Position numbers and translations under genes: made by a program
Notes under the pieces: model-generated
What the model was told of the DNA's origin: nothing
The model's database searches: none
What the model saw: only the letters and a program-made list of their open reading frames with translations
Shown here: positions 11,412 to 23,745 of the stretch, piece after piece
Numbering within the stretch: the stretch's first letter is position 1
Layout of the letters: each line of letters opens with the position of its first letter
Assembly: GCA_024529925.1 (NCBI GenBank)
Contig: JAFEUB010001040.1
Coordinates: 25,001 to 89,000 of the forward strand
Reading direction: 5' to 3'
DNA length: 64,000 nt
Origin: Ophthalmolycus amberensis
Lineage: Eukaryota > Chordata > Actinopteri > Perciformes > Zoarcidae

Positions 11412-12057
11412 GTTTCAGAATCAGAACCGTTTATTGCCAATGTATGTAGCATACAAGGAATTTGTCATGGCAGGTGGTGCATAACATTAGACAATAACAT
11501 TGAACAATAAACAACAATCAACAGTGCAAGAAATAGAAACATATTAAAATGTACAGTAGAATATAAAAGAATATAAAATAAAGTGCACGACAAACAGATA
11601 ACAGGACTGTAAACAAGTGTAATATGAAGTGATGTGCAGGGGAGCAGTAGGGAGGGAAGGAAAGTGTCCTGGGGATGACAGAGTCAGTGGGGTCCCGGGC
11701 TCTGTTAATGAGCCCGACTGCGGACGGGAAGAAGCTGTTCGTGTGGCGTGAGGTCTTGGTCCTGATGGACCTCAGCCTCCTGCCAGATGGAAGAGGCGCG
11801 AACAGTTTGTGTCCAGGGTGAGAGGGGTCAGCTACAATCCTTCTTGCTCGCTTCAGGGTCCTTGAAGCGAACAAGTCCTGGAGGGACGGCAGATTGCAGC
11901 CGATCACCCTCTCGACAGAGCGAATGATGCGCTGCAGTCTGCCCTTGTCCTTGGCAGTGGCTGCAGCGAACCAGACCGTGATGGAGGAGCAGAGGATGGA
12001 CGGTGCAAACAGTGCCGACAGAGTTAACAGTGCTAACCCGAGGCTGGGTGCTTCCAC
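11412..12057 (-). pseudogene. LINE ORF2 C-terminus and 3' tail
   Basis: Minus-strand 3' fragment of a Jockey-superfamily LINE. The open frame (12057 to 11518) encodes the C-terminal cysteine/arginine-rich region found after the RT in these elements: SSITVWFAAATAKDKGRLQRI, then LPSLQDLFASRTLKRARRI, LPSGRRLRSIRTKT and NSFFPSAVGLIN. Its 3' UTR ends near 11412 with gattctga-type tail sequence (read on the minus strand as 'attggcaataaa' then 'gattctga'). The RT proper is missing because of 5' truncation, so it is inactive. The clade (Rex1, CR1 or L2-like) cannot be settled by eye. Confidence 0.72.
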
Positions 12058-13344
12058 AACAATGTCTTGGGTTTGGACGGAGTTATCAGCTGTAACCGCT
12101 GTATAAGCGCAGTGCAGACCGGCGGTCAGGAGCTAGCCAGTGGGACACACACACTTGGGCTTATTTATTGCTTATTCTTTCTGTGTTACTCACCCTGCTG
12201 TCTAAATAAATGATATCTGACTCTTTACTGGTAAAACAATTCTGCCAACAAAATACATGTCTTTGCAATAGTTCTTATATTCAACCTGGTAACAAGATAA
12301 ACTAGGTCTGGTCTGTGTGTATCGTGATTGTTCCTTTTCCCTGTCAGTATAATACTGTGTTTCCTCCGCCTGCAACAGAGTTCTCGTATGAGTCAGCCTC
12401 CCTTTCTCTCCTTCTTCTTCTTCTGTTCCTACTCCTTAGCAGGCTGCAGTATTCTGAAACCTTTTTTTAGATTCAGCACGAGGATTTTCTGTGGTTACCA
12501 TGGCCACCAGCAGAATCCAGGAGGAAGATCTTTGCTGGTGTCTTCTGCTCATCTCTAACCGTGTTCTACATCCACTGTTAACCGGTGGGTCACAGAGTGG
12601 GCTTACACGTTAGACACTGGCATGTAAAAAGGGTGAATTCAAAAAGTTCTTTGAATTTTCACACAATCAGCAGTCTCCTGGATGACAAACCTGTGTTTGT
12701 TTGACCCATCCACGACAAGTTTCTCTCACTTCATACTACTTCAGTTGCTCCGAACATCTAATGATGGGCATCGGTTTACATGACAGTTGAAAGTGCTGTG
12801 CGTCAGTATTAGACGCCAAGGGGCACTTACTAAGTATCTGTTTTTGACTGGCTGACCCAACCCAATTGTGAGACAAAAGTGCCTAAATTCTGGGGTTTGT
12901 TCTTCTAAAATTTAAGTGCACAGTATTTACCTTATGGTTCAGGTGAGGCAAAGACTGTGGGTCTTTCTCATTTTACGATTTTGTGCCGTCTTGATTCCTC
13001 ACTCCTCGATCCTCCGGCTTGCTACCCGGAAATCGATTTCAGCACTCGATCTTGAAGAACATCCCAGTTCCTAAAATGCATCTCAAAGATCAACTAAGGA
13101 GGCTTGCCGAAGGAGCGATGAGCGAGGAAAAAACGGTGCGTTCTTTGCGTTTTCGACACACAAATAAAGGTGTGATTGATACAGATCTGTAATAATCTCA
13201 AACCACGGACTCTACAAATGAAACGTTTCCTTTTTGTTTTAATAAATTGTATTTATTTTAGATGCTAGGATGCACATTTAAAATTTCTGCCGTTGACAGT
13301 TTATGTAGCTCCTCATAAGGCGCCATTCTAACCACATTTCTTAC
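12058..13344. other. No gene; one small inverted repeat
   Basis: No coding signal. At about 12993-13133 the two ends form an imperfect inverted repeat (tcctcactcctcgatcctccgg against ggcttgccgaaggagcgatg), so this may be a ~140-bp fold-back element. The rest appears unique. Confidence 0.4.
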
Positions 13345-14562
13345 TGACATTGGGTGTGGTAAGGACCCAGAAGCAGTACAACGGACACACGGAATAGTTG
13401 AACGAAGCTTTATTCCAGGTAGAAGATACAACAGGCAAACAGTTTCGCATCAGCTCACGTGGAGAAATCCAAAGACGGTTGAACGCCAAGCCGTCAGGGG
13501 AGAAGGCAAAAAGAATCCAGAGGAAGCAGAGGCTATTCTTGTGGTCGGGGACAGGAGGCTATGGCGATTTACCAGGCAGCCAAACAGGCAGGGTCGGCAA
13601 CGGGAAAACAGTCGGAGGGTAAAGGCGGGAAAGTCTGGCAGAAAGCGGAGAACGATCTGGCAGTGAGTGTGTGCGAGCCTCGGGTCTAAATAGTAGGTGC
13701 CGCAGAGTGAGCAGGTGAGCGTAATCGAGCTGATGAGGTGGGTGTGACTAACAGGTGCACTGAATGAGCTGATTAGATGAGTGAGAGATAGGCCAAATCC
13801 CAATGTCCCCCCTAAAGCCTCCAACCCTGAACCCTCAAGGGCTTACTGACGTCACCTGGTAAGTGGTTGAGTGTGAGAGACTGTGAGGGCTTGAGATGGT
13901 GCAAATAGGAATGGGACAGCACTTTGCTGCAACATATCACGTTACCATGAAAACGACAAAAAATATGATGTATAATTGTAGGTATTTATTTTATATTTTG
14001 TACTCCCTGATGTGAACGTCTTCAGGCTCTTTTCTCACATGATGAGATCGAACTTCATATCATCTATTTACTTGTTTTTGTCAAAACAGCTTCAATGACT
14101 AAATCAAATATTTGATGAATAAATAAATATCTTCTGATTTCATGTTTATTTTTTGTTCCATCTTTAACCCTTGATGTTTCTGATTCAATTTATTATGACA
14201 GGCTGAACACACGTGAGCCGTCCTCTTTGTTTACCTTTTTTTTACGCCTCCATGCGTCCACTGGTTACCCCGTATTTAACGTCACATTGCAATGATTTGT
14301 GGGTAATTCCCTGAGGCTAAATCAGCACCATGCTGACTTACAGAAAGGGTTCATAAAGGGCTCAAAATGTCTGCCTGAGAGCCCTCAAACACTCGATGAT
14401 TTGACAGTGGGCCATCCCTAAACCCTCACGGACTTCGCGGGAGCGCGCCTCAAAGTCCATGAGTCCGTAAGGGGGACATTGGGATTTGGCCATGGAGTGG
14501 CAGGAGAGAAGAGGCAGAGCTGTGACGGGCTGGTGAGGGAGTGAGGAAGCTGATCTGTGACA
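13345..14562 (-). mobile_element. LTR-like segment (solo LTR?) split by a MITE
   Basis: Read on the minus strand, the flanks of the MITE at 13791-14491 join into a ~515-bp segment. It starts tgtcacagatcagc, contains a poly(A) signal (gaataaagcttcg, about 13405-13417) and ends with 'tgcttctgggtccttaccacac' then tgtca, the usual tail of fish Gypsy-like LTRs. A clear target-site duplication was not found, so the exact ends are uncertain. No gag or pol sequence is adjacent, which would fit a solo LTR. Confidence 0.45.
13791..14491. mobile_element. MITE with 21-bp perfect terminal inverted repeats
   Basis: A 701-bp non-autonomous DNA element. The left end ggccaaatcccaatgtccccc (13791-13811) is the exact reverse complement of 14471-14491. 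Next to each end are similar inverted gene-free blocks (ccctcaagggctta / ccctcacggactt). No transposase ORF. No convincing target-site duplication could be assigned, so the superfamily is open. It is inserted inside an LTR-like segment. Confidence 0.8.
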
Positions 14563-14793
14563 GATACCCATTTTTTATACTAAATATAGGCTCGGCCAAT
14601 TCAACTGCTATAATCCTGACATGATGTTTACAAGTGCAAACAGCTGCGGATGTCAAATCATTATGTCAATAAGAACATTCTCTTACATTCAGCATTCATT
14701 TACTGTATTTCTTGTTATATAGATGGACAGGATTGTATTTGTATGTATATTATATATATACACATCATATATACAGTATATATATATATATAT
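14563..14793. other. AT-rich spacer
   Basis: Short AT-rich DNA ending in a (TA)n tract at about 14750-14793. No gene. Confidence 0.5.
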
Positions 14794-15308
14794 TAGTGCT
14801 GGGCAACGATTAAAATATTTAATCGCGATTAATCGCATGGATTTTTTGCGATTCATTTTTAACAGCAGTATTCCCTTTACACAGTAGCGATCATATTTCT
14901 TATATTATATCATTCTTATATCATATGCATATTTTCCCTTTAACTCACGAGATGCAGGTAGCATGTTTTATACTTAATGTGAATATAATTCATACTTTGT
15001 TGGCATCTTATTCTGATAACCGGATGTTCGTCTGAAGAAACCGGAAGTTGTCTCACATTAATCTTTCCGCTAACTTTCAAAGTCCTTCGCTCGCTCCCGA
15101 TCTGTGCCGTTTACCGTGAATTTCAGCATATAGGTGCACTAACATGTAAGTGTCTGCTGAGTTGACCGCAGCGATGTAACCGGCTGCAGTTTGTATCCAC
15201 TTCTCTGTAGCATCTGTTAGCTTGTCTTGCTTTTGTTTATCTATACTTCCTCCACGGACTTTCAAAATAAAAAAATGCGATAATAACGCGTTAACTTGCC
15301 CAGCACTA
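14794..15308. mobile_element. hAT-like MITE (tagtgctgggcaa termini)
   Basis: A 515-bp element with inverted ends tagtgctgggcaa (14794) and ttgcccagcacta (15308). Both ends carry palindromic cgattaatcg / gcgttaa blocks. It is inserted in a (TA)n tract, so the 8-bp duplication is hard to see (atatatat left, gtatatat right). A minus-strand stretch at 15130-15265 (KLTDATEKWIQTAAGYIA) looks like a residue of hAT transposase. The right end of a sister copy lies at 38640-38734. Confidence 0.75.
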
Positions 15309-16859
15309 GTATATATATATCATAAATATAACCACTCACTCTTTATTTGTATATTACTTTTTGTACTAGTATGTGTAGTGCTTCATACAATACAACATAT
15401 GAAAAGTCAGTGATGTGCATTAATGAGACATGAATTCATACAGAAGGAGAGAGAGAAGAGGAGGGAGCAGCTCAGTGGATCCTAAGAAGTCCCCCAGCAG
15501 TGTGGGCCTATAGCAGCTCATCTCGGGCTGGTCCAAGGCAAAGACTGCAAACACATTGCAGATTTTCTGGAAATTTATTTAAAATGAGCTTTAAATTGAC
15601 TAAAAACTTGACTAATGTCAACAGTGACATCAACAGGGAACATTGCTCCCAGACAGTATTACAGAGTATTCAAGGGATCGTCAAAATATTTCACCACACA
15701 ATGCTGGACATATAGTTTACACCGGTAAACTCCAATAAATAAAAAATACTTGAAATACAGTGTACTCAGCTCTGCCTTTTGATTTGCAGTAATGGGATTT
15801 GAAACTAGACTTGCAGAAAGCCTTTATCCAGTGCCTTCGACCACCCAGCCACACGACCTAACAGACGGCTAATTCTACTGCTATGGTGAAGGTGCTATCA
15901 AAAAGAACAAAAGGATACAGCCACAATGAAGACAGTGTTTTTAATCACAGTGCATGTAAAAAAATAAAATAGGCAGACAACTGAAGTGTATTCAATGGCT
16001 GGTAAACAAAAAAATACATTAGCTTTCAACATAATTATGGTTTCCACTATAGCACTGAAGCGCTACGTTTTGTCTGGCTACATAATGAGTTGACACTGAA
16101 TGTTGGCTTTGGACGTTAATTGTAAGGTGTGTAATTGACATGAAAGGATGTCATTTCCAATGATGCTGTGCCTGTTTTCTCTCCAATTATTTCTTTAAAT
16201 CTTTATATTTTTTGGTCTTTTTCCTTTTCACCCCCTAAAAGTATTTCAGTGAGTGGAACTGCACTAGAAACACGGAATATCATCCCCACTGTCCTCGAAA
16301 CTCTTCAATCGGCTCTATTCAATTTCCACCGGAGACGCCCTGTCATTTCTGCAGTCTGCGTCTGCAATCTCATTCTTTCGGTTAGCAGCCAGAGCTCCAG
16401 ACCACAGGTCAAAATTGTAATGAGGATTGATGATTGAAATGGGAGTTTGGCTTTGTGACTTAGCTCTTTACTATCATGGCCCAACGCAGACCTGCTTTAC
16501 CACTGTTTGGTCTCACTTCTGATCCACTTTATCCTCAATGTATAGCAATTTACCTTCCGCAAAGATATGAGGACAGCACAGGGCAACAGCACATACTGTA
16601 CATACAGTGTCACGTCACTGCATCGCACAGTAAAGCAAGTTATACCAGGTAAAGAAATATCCTTAAAAGGCATTTTAACGAAGTGGCAAAAAACTAAAAA
16701 CACAGACTCATACAGCTGACATGTTGGCATAAACCTATACGTGGGCCATAATTAAAAATGAAAGTACAGTAATGCTAAATATATGCTTGATGTATTTAGA
16801 AATAGCACCACAATTATCATACAATTTTCCAATAATCAGATTTAAGTGATCCTTCCATA
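15309..16859. other. No gene identified
   Basis: Mostly AT-rich, apparently unique DNA. Short open frames only; no motifs and no clear repeats. Confidence 0.35.
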
Positions 16860-17175
16860 TCCTCTGATATAGCAGATTATTTGGCACTAGATGAGAACTT
16901 AGATAACAGGTTATTTCAATGCATCCTGACGGCAAGGATTCATCTTCTGGGGACCATGAACATTTGTGTCCAATTTCATGGTAATACTTCTCACAGTTTT
17001 CAAGACATTTCACAGAAAACCAAGAAATGTCAACCTCATGGTGACACCAAGAGAAAGTCAACAGATGAACAAAGTTATCTGGGGATCATGAATGTCTCTG
17101 CGAAATCCCATCACAATTCACTCCATACTATATCAAGATATTTAAACCTGGACCAAAGTTTTCGATTGACCAATG
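16860..17175. repeat. Dispersed fish repeat ('ggggaccatgaa' type)
   Basis: Contains two related blocks, 'tctggggaccatgaacattt' (16942) and 'tctggggatcatgaatgtct' (17080), with 'caacctcatggtgacaccaag' between and 'gatatttaaacctggaccaaag' after. This recurrent pattern is common in percomorph genomes; its class is unclear to me. The open frame across it is not a gene. Confidence 0.5.
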
Positions 17176-17384
17176 GATCAACTAGCATAACTAGAAAGAA
17201 AAATGCCACTCCCCTCCCCCTCCATAGGTATGACCTGTGGACACTAAAATGAATGGGCTAAAAGCAACACAAAGACTTCACCCAGTTTCACCTGGATTGT
17301 CTAGCTTTACACCAAGAAACAGCTCCTACCATTAAAGGGTAACTTCAGTATTTTTCAACCTGCTCCCCTTAAGGCGTTGCCCCG

Positions 17385-17600
17385 ATCCCGCAGCTGAAGC
17401 AGCTTTAGGAGACGGTCCTGGTGCTTGCCGGACTTGTTGGGCGCCCTGAAGCCTTCTTCACAACAATTGAACCTCTCTGCTTGAAGTTCTTGATGATCCG
17501 ATAAATGGTTGATTTAGGTGCAATCTTACTAGCAATTCATCAGATCACTCTTCATAACATTCTGGAGTATATGCAAATTGCCAGGGTTGTCTCCCACATC
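17385..17600 (-). pseudogene. Tc1-like transposase N-terminal remnant
   Basis: On the minus strand 17533-17385 encodes the paired-type helix-turn-helix of a Tc1 transposase: SKIAPKSTIYRIIKNFKQRG, then SIVVKKASGRP, and after a frame change KSGKHQDRLLKLLQLR. The flank at 17532-17582 ('catcagatcactcttcataa') is non-coding DNA of the same element family, joined by a large internal deletion. The DDE domain is absent. Confidence 0.75.
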
Positions 17601-19734
17601 AATTTTTCATTTCAAAAACCAATCCAGTTTGTGGAACTGCATCTGAAGGAACGTTAGCTAGCTAACAGTTGCAAAACACGTTTGTATCTACCTGATAATG
17701 TGATTGGCGTGGTGGTATCCAAAGTAACTGCTCATTGAAATAATGCTTTGTCATTTGGCAGTACCTTCGCGGCCCACTGGATGGTGCTCTGACGCCCACC
17801 AATGGGCCATGGCTATGGTTGAGAATAGCAGTAGAGGACTCTGTCTGTGCTTATAGAACTAGGGTTACAATATTGTAACTTTTCCTTTTTTCTTTAGTTT
17901 TTGCTTGATTTGGTCCGTTTGTTATTGAGTCATGTGAAAAACGTTTTCTCTGTAGGTTTCTATAATGTTGTCAGACTCTTGTAATAATCTGAACCTGTCA
18001 CTGGCAAAAACAAGCACTTTAAGTGGCCGTAGATTGACGATGAGTTGCCCCGAGTGTTACATTACAGCTCGTATAGAGGCTGCAGCGCTCTCGTTAAATA
18101 CTGGACCAATTAAATAAATTGTCGTCCCAATTATTTACTTTAACAGAATAGCATAGGAAAATAGGGTCCAGTTTGAAAAATACGCAAGTTACACGTTAAA
18201 TGTCATAATGCAATATACTACGTACAAAGGCTTTAACTTGCTGGTTTTGGTGCAGCCCTTAATGACGGATCATTTATATGAACGGCTTGACACGTTACAA
18301 CTGAACAGAGTGCAACTCTACACATAATCAAAATCTTAAATTTGAGGCCAACTAACCTAGGCATCAAATGTGTGCCTATCAGAGCTGTCGGCTTGTATTA
18401 TCTCAGCACTTTCTGATGTCAAACCATTCATTATTTGTTGCTCAAGGGTCACTGCGTTCTGATGACAAGGTCAATATCCTGAACCCGAGGAGAGGATTCA
18501 GAGGAGAGCTGGTTCTATGTTTCAGCAAGTGTGTGTGTGTGTGTGTTGGTTATGTTATTTCTGGACATTTATTACTTTTCAAGACATGAGTGCTACGAGT
18601 TCGTCACACTGATGGTAAGTCAAATATCCGGTTGGACAGGAAGAGAGAGACAGTATTTGACTGTGAAAGCTGTATTATCTAAGGTCGCATAAATGTTTCT
18701 GTAAAGAGTTGTAGAACTTGCAAGTATATAAAAGTGTGAGAGATCATGTTACAAGACCCTCATTAACCTCAGATTTATAATTTATACTGACATGTAAAAT
18801 GTTCTGCATCTAGGTAATGTCATGCGATTGATTCTTAACAATTTGACATTACTAAAGATGGCTGGAGGGAACTTTAACTGGTAATTACTTAAAAAAAGCT
18901 GCTTCACTGCTTCTTGTCATAGGTTCTGTGTGGAAGTCCAACAGAGGGGTGAGCAGCATTTTTCCAACAGATAATGAGGATGGCGGTGGAGATCGCTGTC
19001 TACCATGTCACCCCAAAATCTCCCATAGGTTTTCACTTGGGTGACTCAGTTATTGTTTACTTTGTCATTCACTCAACCTCAGTGGAACAGTGTGCATATA
19101 AATGATATGTATACATTTATGGGTTAGAGAATTCCAAAGAACCCCAAGATGCCCCCACTGTTCTGTCTATGGTGTTATTATATTATTTAGGAATTGGAGT
19201 TTGATTACTGTGGCGGTCATCCCGATATGCAAAACCTCTTTCACTTGGGAACGGGTAAGGAGCTGAACACATAATACATTTGACTATGATATATAACCAT
19301 TTGCTATAGATCATAAGCTTCATTTTCAGTCATAAACAGATGGATGGACACACAAAGAAGAGTTACATAGTTGTAAATATTCACATTAATCACCACAAGA
19401 TGAGCTGGGATGAGAGGACCCCATCAGCAGTTACTGGAGTTTTGAACAGTGGGTCACTGAGGAAAGCTGTGAAAGTGTTGGCAGTGTTTGAAGGGTGTAC
19501 GTGATGGAGATGAGGGGAGCAGAAGTGTGTTTGTGTGCATCGTCTATTGCGTATGTGCAAGCATTCATCGATCATGTGAAGAGGGGATGGGGTTATTCAT
19601 TTATTCTGGTTTAATATTGGGATTGAGTCATGTTTGGGATGTTTTGAGTACGATACTATAGATAAATCCCACTTCAGGCTTGTGTTGACGTGTCCCTCTA
19701 CATGTAAAGGAAATGTCAACATGATCTCACAGAA
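17601..19734. other. No gene; short (GT)n tract
   Basis: No coding evidence. A (gt)n microsatellite lies at 18529-18547. The rest is apparently unique AT-rich DNA. Confidence 0.35.
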
Positions 19735-20030
19735 ATACATAAAATGTCATAACAGCGCATTACGTGATGCCGACACATAACACGTTAACGTTATGTGTCG
19801 GCATCACAAGAACAATTTAATGTCAGGTTTAGGCAACGAAACCACTGAGTTAGGTTCAGGAAAAACATGGTGGTCGGGCTTAAAATAAGTCTTCACAATA
19901 ACTCAACAACACTTTGGCACACAAACACACGTCTCAAACCCAGGTCTCGTGGGTGAAAGTCCTGTGTTTGTTGGAACCGTCCACCTCTTCTCCGCATGTA
20001 ATGCACTGTTAACAGGTCGTGGTCATTTCA
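19735..20030. repeat. Dispersed repeat with 18-bp inverted arms
   Basis: Contains a hairpin at 19764-19807: two 18-bp arms (gtgatgccgacacataac) around an 8-nt centre. It is followed by the common fish repeat core 'ggtttaggcaacgaaaccac' and 'taaaataagtc'. No coding capacity; probably a non-autonomous DNA element. Confidence 0.55.
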
Positions 20031-22751
20031 CACATTTCTGTGGGATCAGGTTCAGAAATGTGCAGGTTTTACAACTGGTTTTATGATTGTTACGGGCTCT
20101 CAAAACAGACAACATATAAAGGATGCCAAGACCAGTTAGAAGGAGAAGAAAACCAAGAAGCTTCACTTTTAAGAAAAGTAACCTCACTCACAGTTCAAAG
20201 AAACCAAATCAACAGGTTGGAGATCCAAGCCACACCAACAAAAGATGGGGAAGTCACTGAACCAGCCACGCAGTGGGCCGTCGCACCCAGCTCATCCCCC
20301 GAAACCTAAAGAGTTCTTAAGACTGAACCAAACCAACCCGATGACCTACCGTGATCCCCAGCCCAGACAAACTAAAGCGGCAGAAACCCAGCAGGGGAGA
20401 AACAAACACACGCACAAACACACGCACAAACAGTGTGCAATAGGACACATGCAGGGCCACGCGTAACAATGATTTTTAATGCCATTTCATTTTAAGTAAT
20501 TCAAACACCACAGTAGTACTAAAGAAATGTGCGTTTGTTTAATTATATGATACATCAGGGAGTTCCAGGGTGTTTGAGCCCATGTTCATGCATGTGACTG
20601 TGCATGTGACTGTGCATGTGTTCGCTCTTCCATAATGTGTGTGTATTTGAGTCTGAATTTGTGTCACAGCGCCCTGGTTTTGCAGCGTCATCACTTCAGC
20701 CCTCCCTGCACAGCAGAGCTCGTTTATAAAAGAACCAACCAGCCCAGATTCACCACCTCTGTGTGTGTGTGTGTGTGGAGAGAGTGTGTGTGCAAGTGAT
20801 TTTGTGTGTGTTTGTCCATGCATGCACTTGTGTGTCCAACCAGCCCAGATTTACAGCAGATCCCCTCATTCATCATGAGAGAGAGAGAGAGAGAGAAAAC
20901 ACTATTTCCTTAAAGATAGATTGAGCTTGCTTAAAGAAAAATTATGATAATTTGAGATTTAAATATATGTTTCAGTGTTCAAATTATCTTTAGCTGTGTT
21001 AACTGTGGAATTTAAAACGGTGATAAAACTTGCCAGTGTCTCCAGATGAGACAATCTATCCTTACAGTTTACAATCAGCACCTCCTTCTCAAGGAGCAGT
21101 GGGAAACACACAGTCGTGCTGTGTTACAGGAGGGCACTGCGATAAAGAAACCATAATCCACCTGGTGGCCTGTGGTGTGCAGAAAGAACTATCACTCACG
21201 GTGTGACTCGTCACACACAGATCACACCCATGTGACCTCACCTGCACACAACAAAACAACAGCAGCAGCACACGTCGCTGCAGCTGGTTAAAACATCCCC
21301 TGAGGCACAAAACTCCTGTTCTACACACACACCTCCATTATTGAAGTCAGGTCAAGGCCAGTTCTTACTCTGAGTACTTCAACAAGGATTAAACAGCTGT
21401 GAAGCTGCTGATCTCCATAGCCAAGGTTGGTTTAGTCATTATTCACACAGTTGCAGGAGATAAGTCGTCATTAAAACATAAGCTGTTTTCAACCATCAAT
21501 CAATGCCGTTAGTTTTCTAGTGAAGACAAGTCAGGTTGGTTCTGACATTTCCATTTCCCTACAGGTCCACAGGTTTTTTGTTTTTTTCAGGTTCAGGTAA
21601 GACAATCATGTATGCCTCTTAAAATGAAGAGAACTGAGCACATAGGAGTCCAGCAGGGCAGGATAACAGACAGTTAGACAGAAACATTCCACAACATGAA
21701 CACGCTGGAGTGTTGGTGAGAAGCTGCAGCATCAGTTATGAGGCTGTGTGCAATAAAGTCTCACAAAGCCTTATGGATTTACATTCACAATATCAACAAC
21801 ACCTGCAGGAAGCGCCTCAGCTCCCAGCAGCTAAGTGTGTGTGTGGGTGTGTGTGTAGACTTACATGCAACACATTCAAACAGCCCCCTCAGGATCGCAG
21901 CATGTGTGTGAGACAGAGTGGATGTATTGCACTGCGCTGCATTATTGATTGGTCGATTCCCCCGGGCATTTGACACAGACCAGCCATGTTGATTTTCCAC
22001 ACACACAGATGCACACGTTTGCCTTCGAAGTCTTCAGACTCCATCTTGAACTGACTCCAGGCCTGTGGGTTCATGTGGACTCTGTGTCCAACATCCGTAT
22101 CAAGTCACCATGTCTGCTCCGCTCATCTTCAGCCCACTGAAGTAAAGTTATCGAGTTGCTGTTGGAGTCGAGTGGAGTTCATCCAGGTCCCTTCTATAAT
22201 TCATTTGGCTCACAGCGAGCGCTTCACAGGGACATCAAACTCATTTTCCTTTCTGAATGGTACGAGGTTAAGTGGAGCTATATTGGGTTGTATTGATTTT
22301 GCCAGAGTCATTTCAGGAAGATCGTATAACTTGATATGATATCAGGGTCTCTATGAAACTGAGAGAATGCTTTCAGAGGGATACATTATGATCATTTCAC
22401 ATGGATTTGCAGTTTATTTGTCTGCACAAAGGTCAGACCGACGACCAGCATCCCTGAAAATGGATGAAGCGCGATCGACCAGAGGACACTTTCAGGGCTC
22501 GCACTGGTAGAAGAGTCGATATGTATAGCCCTTCATATGAACCCTGGTTGATGAGGCAACACCCCTGGTTATTGATGGCAATGACCAGTGTGTTCTAATA
22601 ATGCATCTCCCAGAATTCATTCTTGAACAGCCACTCTGTCAGAAATGCAGCAAACGAAGAGCAACGCATGTGTTTGTTTCCAGAGAAGCCAAACAACAAC
22701 CACATGGTGACGACAGGACTTGGAGTAACTTTGCCCGGAGAAGAAAAAGTA

Positions 22752-22785
<34 letters not shown>

Positions 22786-22877
22786 CTCCCCATTTCAACA
22801 CAACGTTGTCTTTTTCACTTCACATTTCTTTTTTTGGCAGATTGAACATCCGCAGATACAACATGCCACTTTGTGAG
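20031..22877. other. No gene; microsatellites
   Basis: No supported gene. Simple repeats: (gt)n at 20760-20777, (ga)n at 20877-20896, (gt)n around 21835-21857, and (ta)n at 22752-22783. Open frames of up to 96 codons lack motifs. Confidence 0.35.
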
Positions 22878-23072
22878 CTTCAGTGCTGGCGGATGGATTG
22901 CTTTACCTTTGGCTAACAGTTTGCCCTCTTTTCCAGTCTTTGTGCTAAGCTATGCTAACCAGTTGCTGGTGGTACTTTTACACTTTGTGTACTGTACAGA
23001 CATGAGAGTGGTATTAACCTTCTCCTAGTTCTTTGAAAGAAAGTGAATAATATGTTAAACAGTTCCTTTAAC
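22878..23072. repeat. Dispersed fish repeat ('gctaagctatgctaacc' type)
   Basis: Carries 'ccagtctttgtgctaagcta', 'cagacatgagagtggtatt' and ends 'cagttcctttaac', the usual right end of a repeat very common in percomorph fish. Only this end is obvious here. Confidence 0.6.
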
Positions 23073-23668
23073 TAAATTTGACTGTTGCTTATTTAAACAC
23101 AAATCTAAAATGTTGTACACCAGTGGTCCTCGGAGACTTTCCCTGTCGCTCTCCGAAATAAAATAAAAATAAATTCAGAAACACATTGGGCCTCATTCTC
23201 CAACATTTTCTGAAGTGTCTTCTGAAATGTTTTCTTACGGACTTCGGAAGACCAACGTCAGAAAAGATCTCCGCCTGATTCATGAACGCCTGAAAATGGG
23301 TTCTTACAGCCGACGTGTTCTCAGCTGTGCTCCCCCGAATGAGGATTCTTAAATTGAACACACGTTCTCGTGCACCTGGATTTGCATGCAGAAACGCCCC
23401 GCCAGCTCCTTATAAGGGCATGCAACTGAAGAGACGTGTGCTCAATCCACAGACTCCACAGGCAACGCGAAAGCAACTTCAGACTGATTCAAATATGTCA
23501 AAGTGGAAAGCGAGCACCGGTGGAGTAACCTGAGACCTAAGTCCACCGGTGCAGAGGTGCAGATCCTGTTGCAGAATGTGGACGTGTCCTTCCTTACATT
23601 AGTTGTACTGACTGAGAATGTTGTCAGTGTTGTGTTGTAACTTCAGTTGATAAATACAACAGTTCATA
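23073..23668. other. Repeat-like flank of the ISL2EU element
   Basis: No gene. The sequence 23190-23420 (gggcctcattctccaacatt, several cttacgg/cttcggaag motifs) has the look of a Harbinger-type or similar non-autonomous DNA element, but I found no matching second end. Confidence 0.35.
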
Positions 23669-23745
23669 TAGAGTGGTCTCACCGACGTCACGATCTCCTT
23701 AGTTACGAGGTCTGTCCGCCATGTTGGAGTACATACAGATCCTAC

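Noticed and set aside
16881..17252. 123-codon open frame
   Set aside because: It lies across a dispersed fish repeat and has no motifs.
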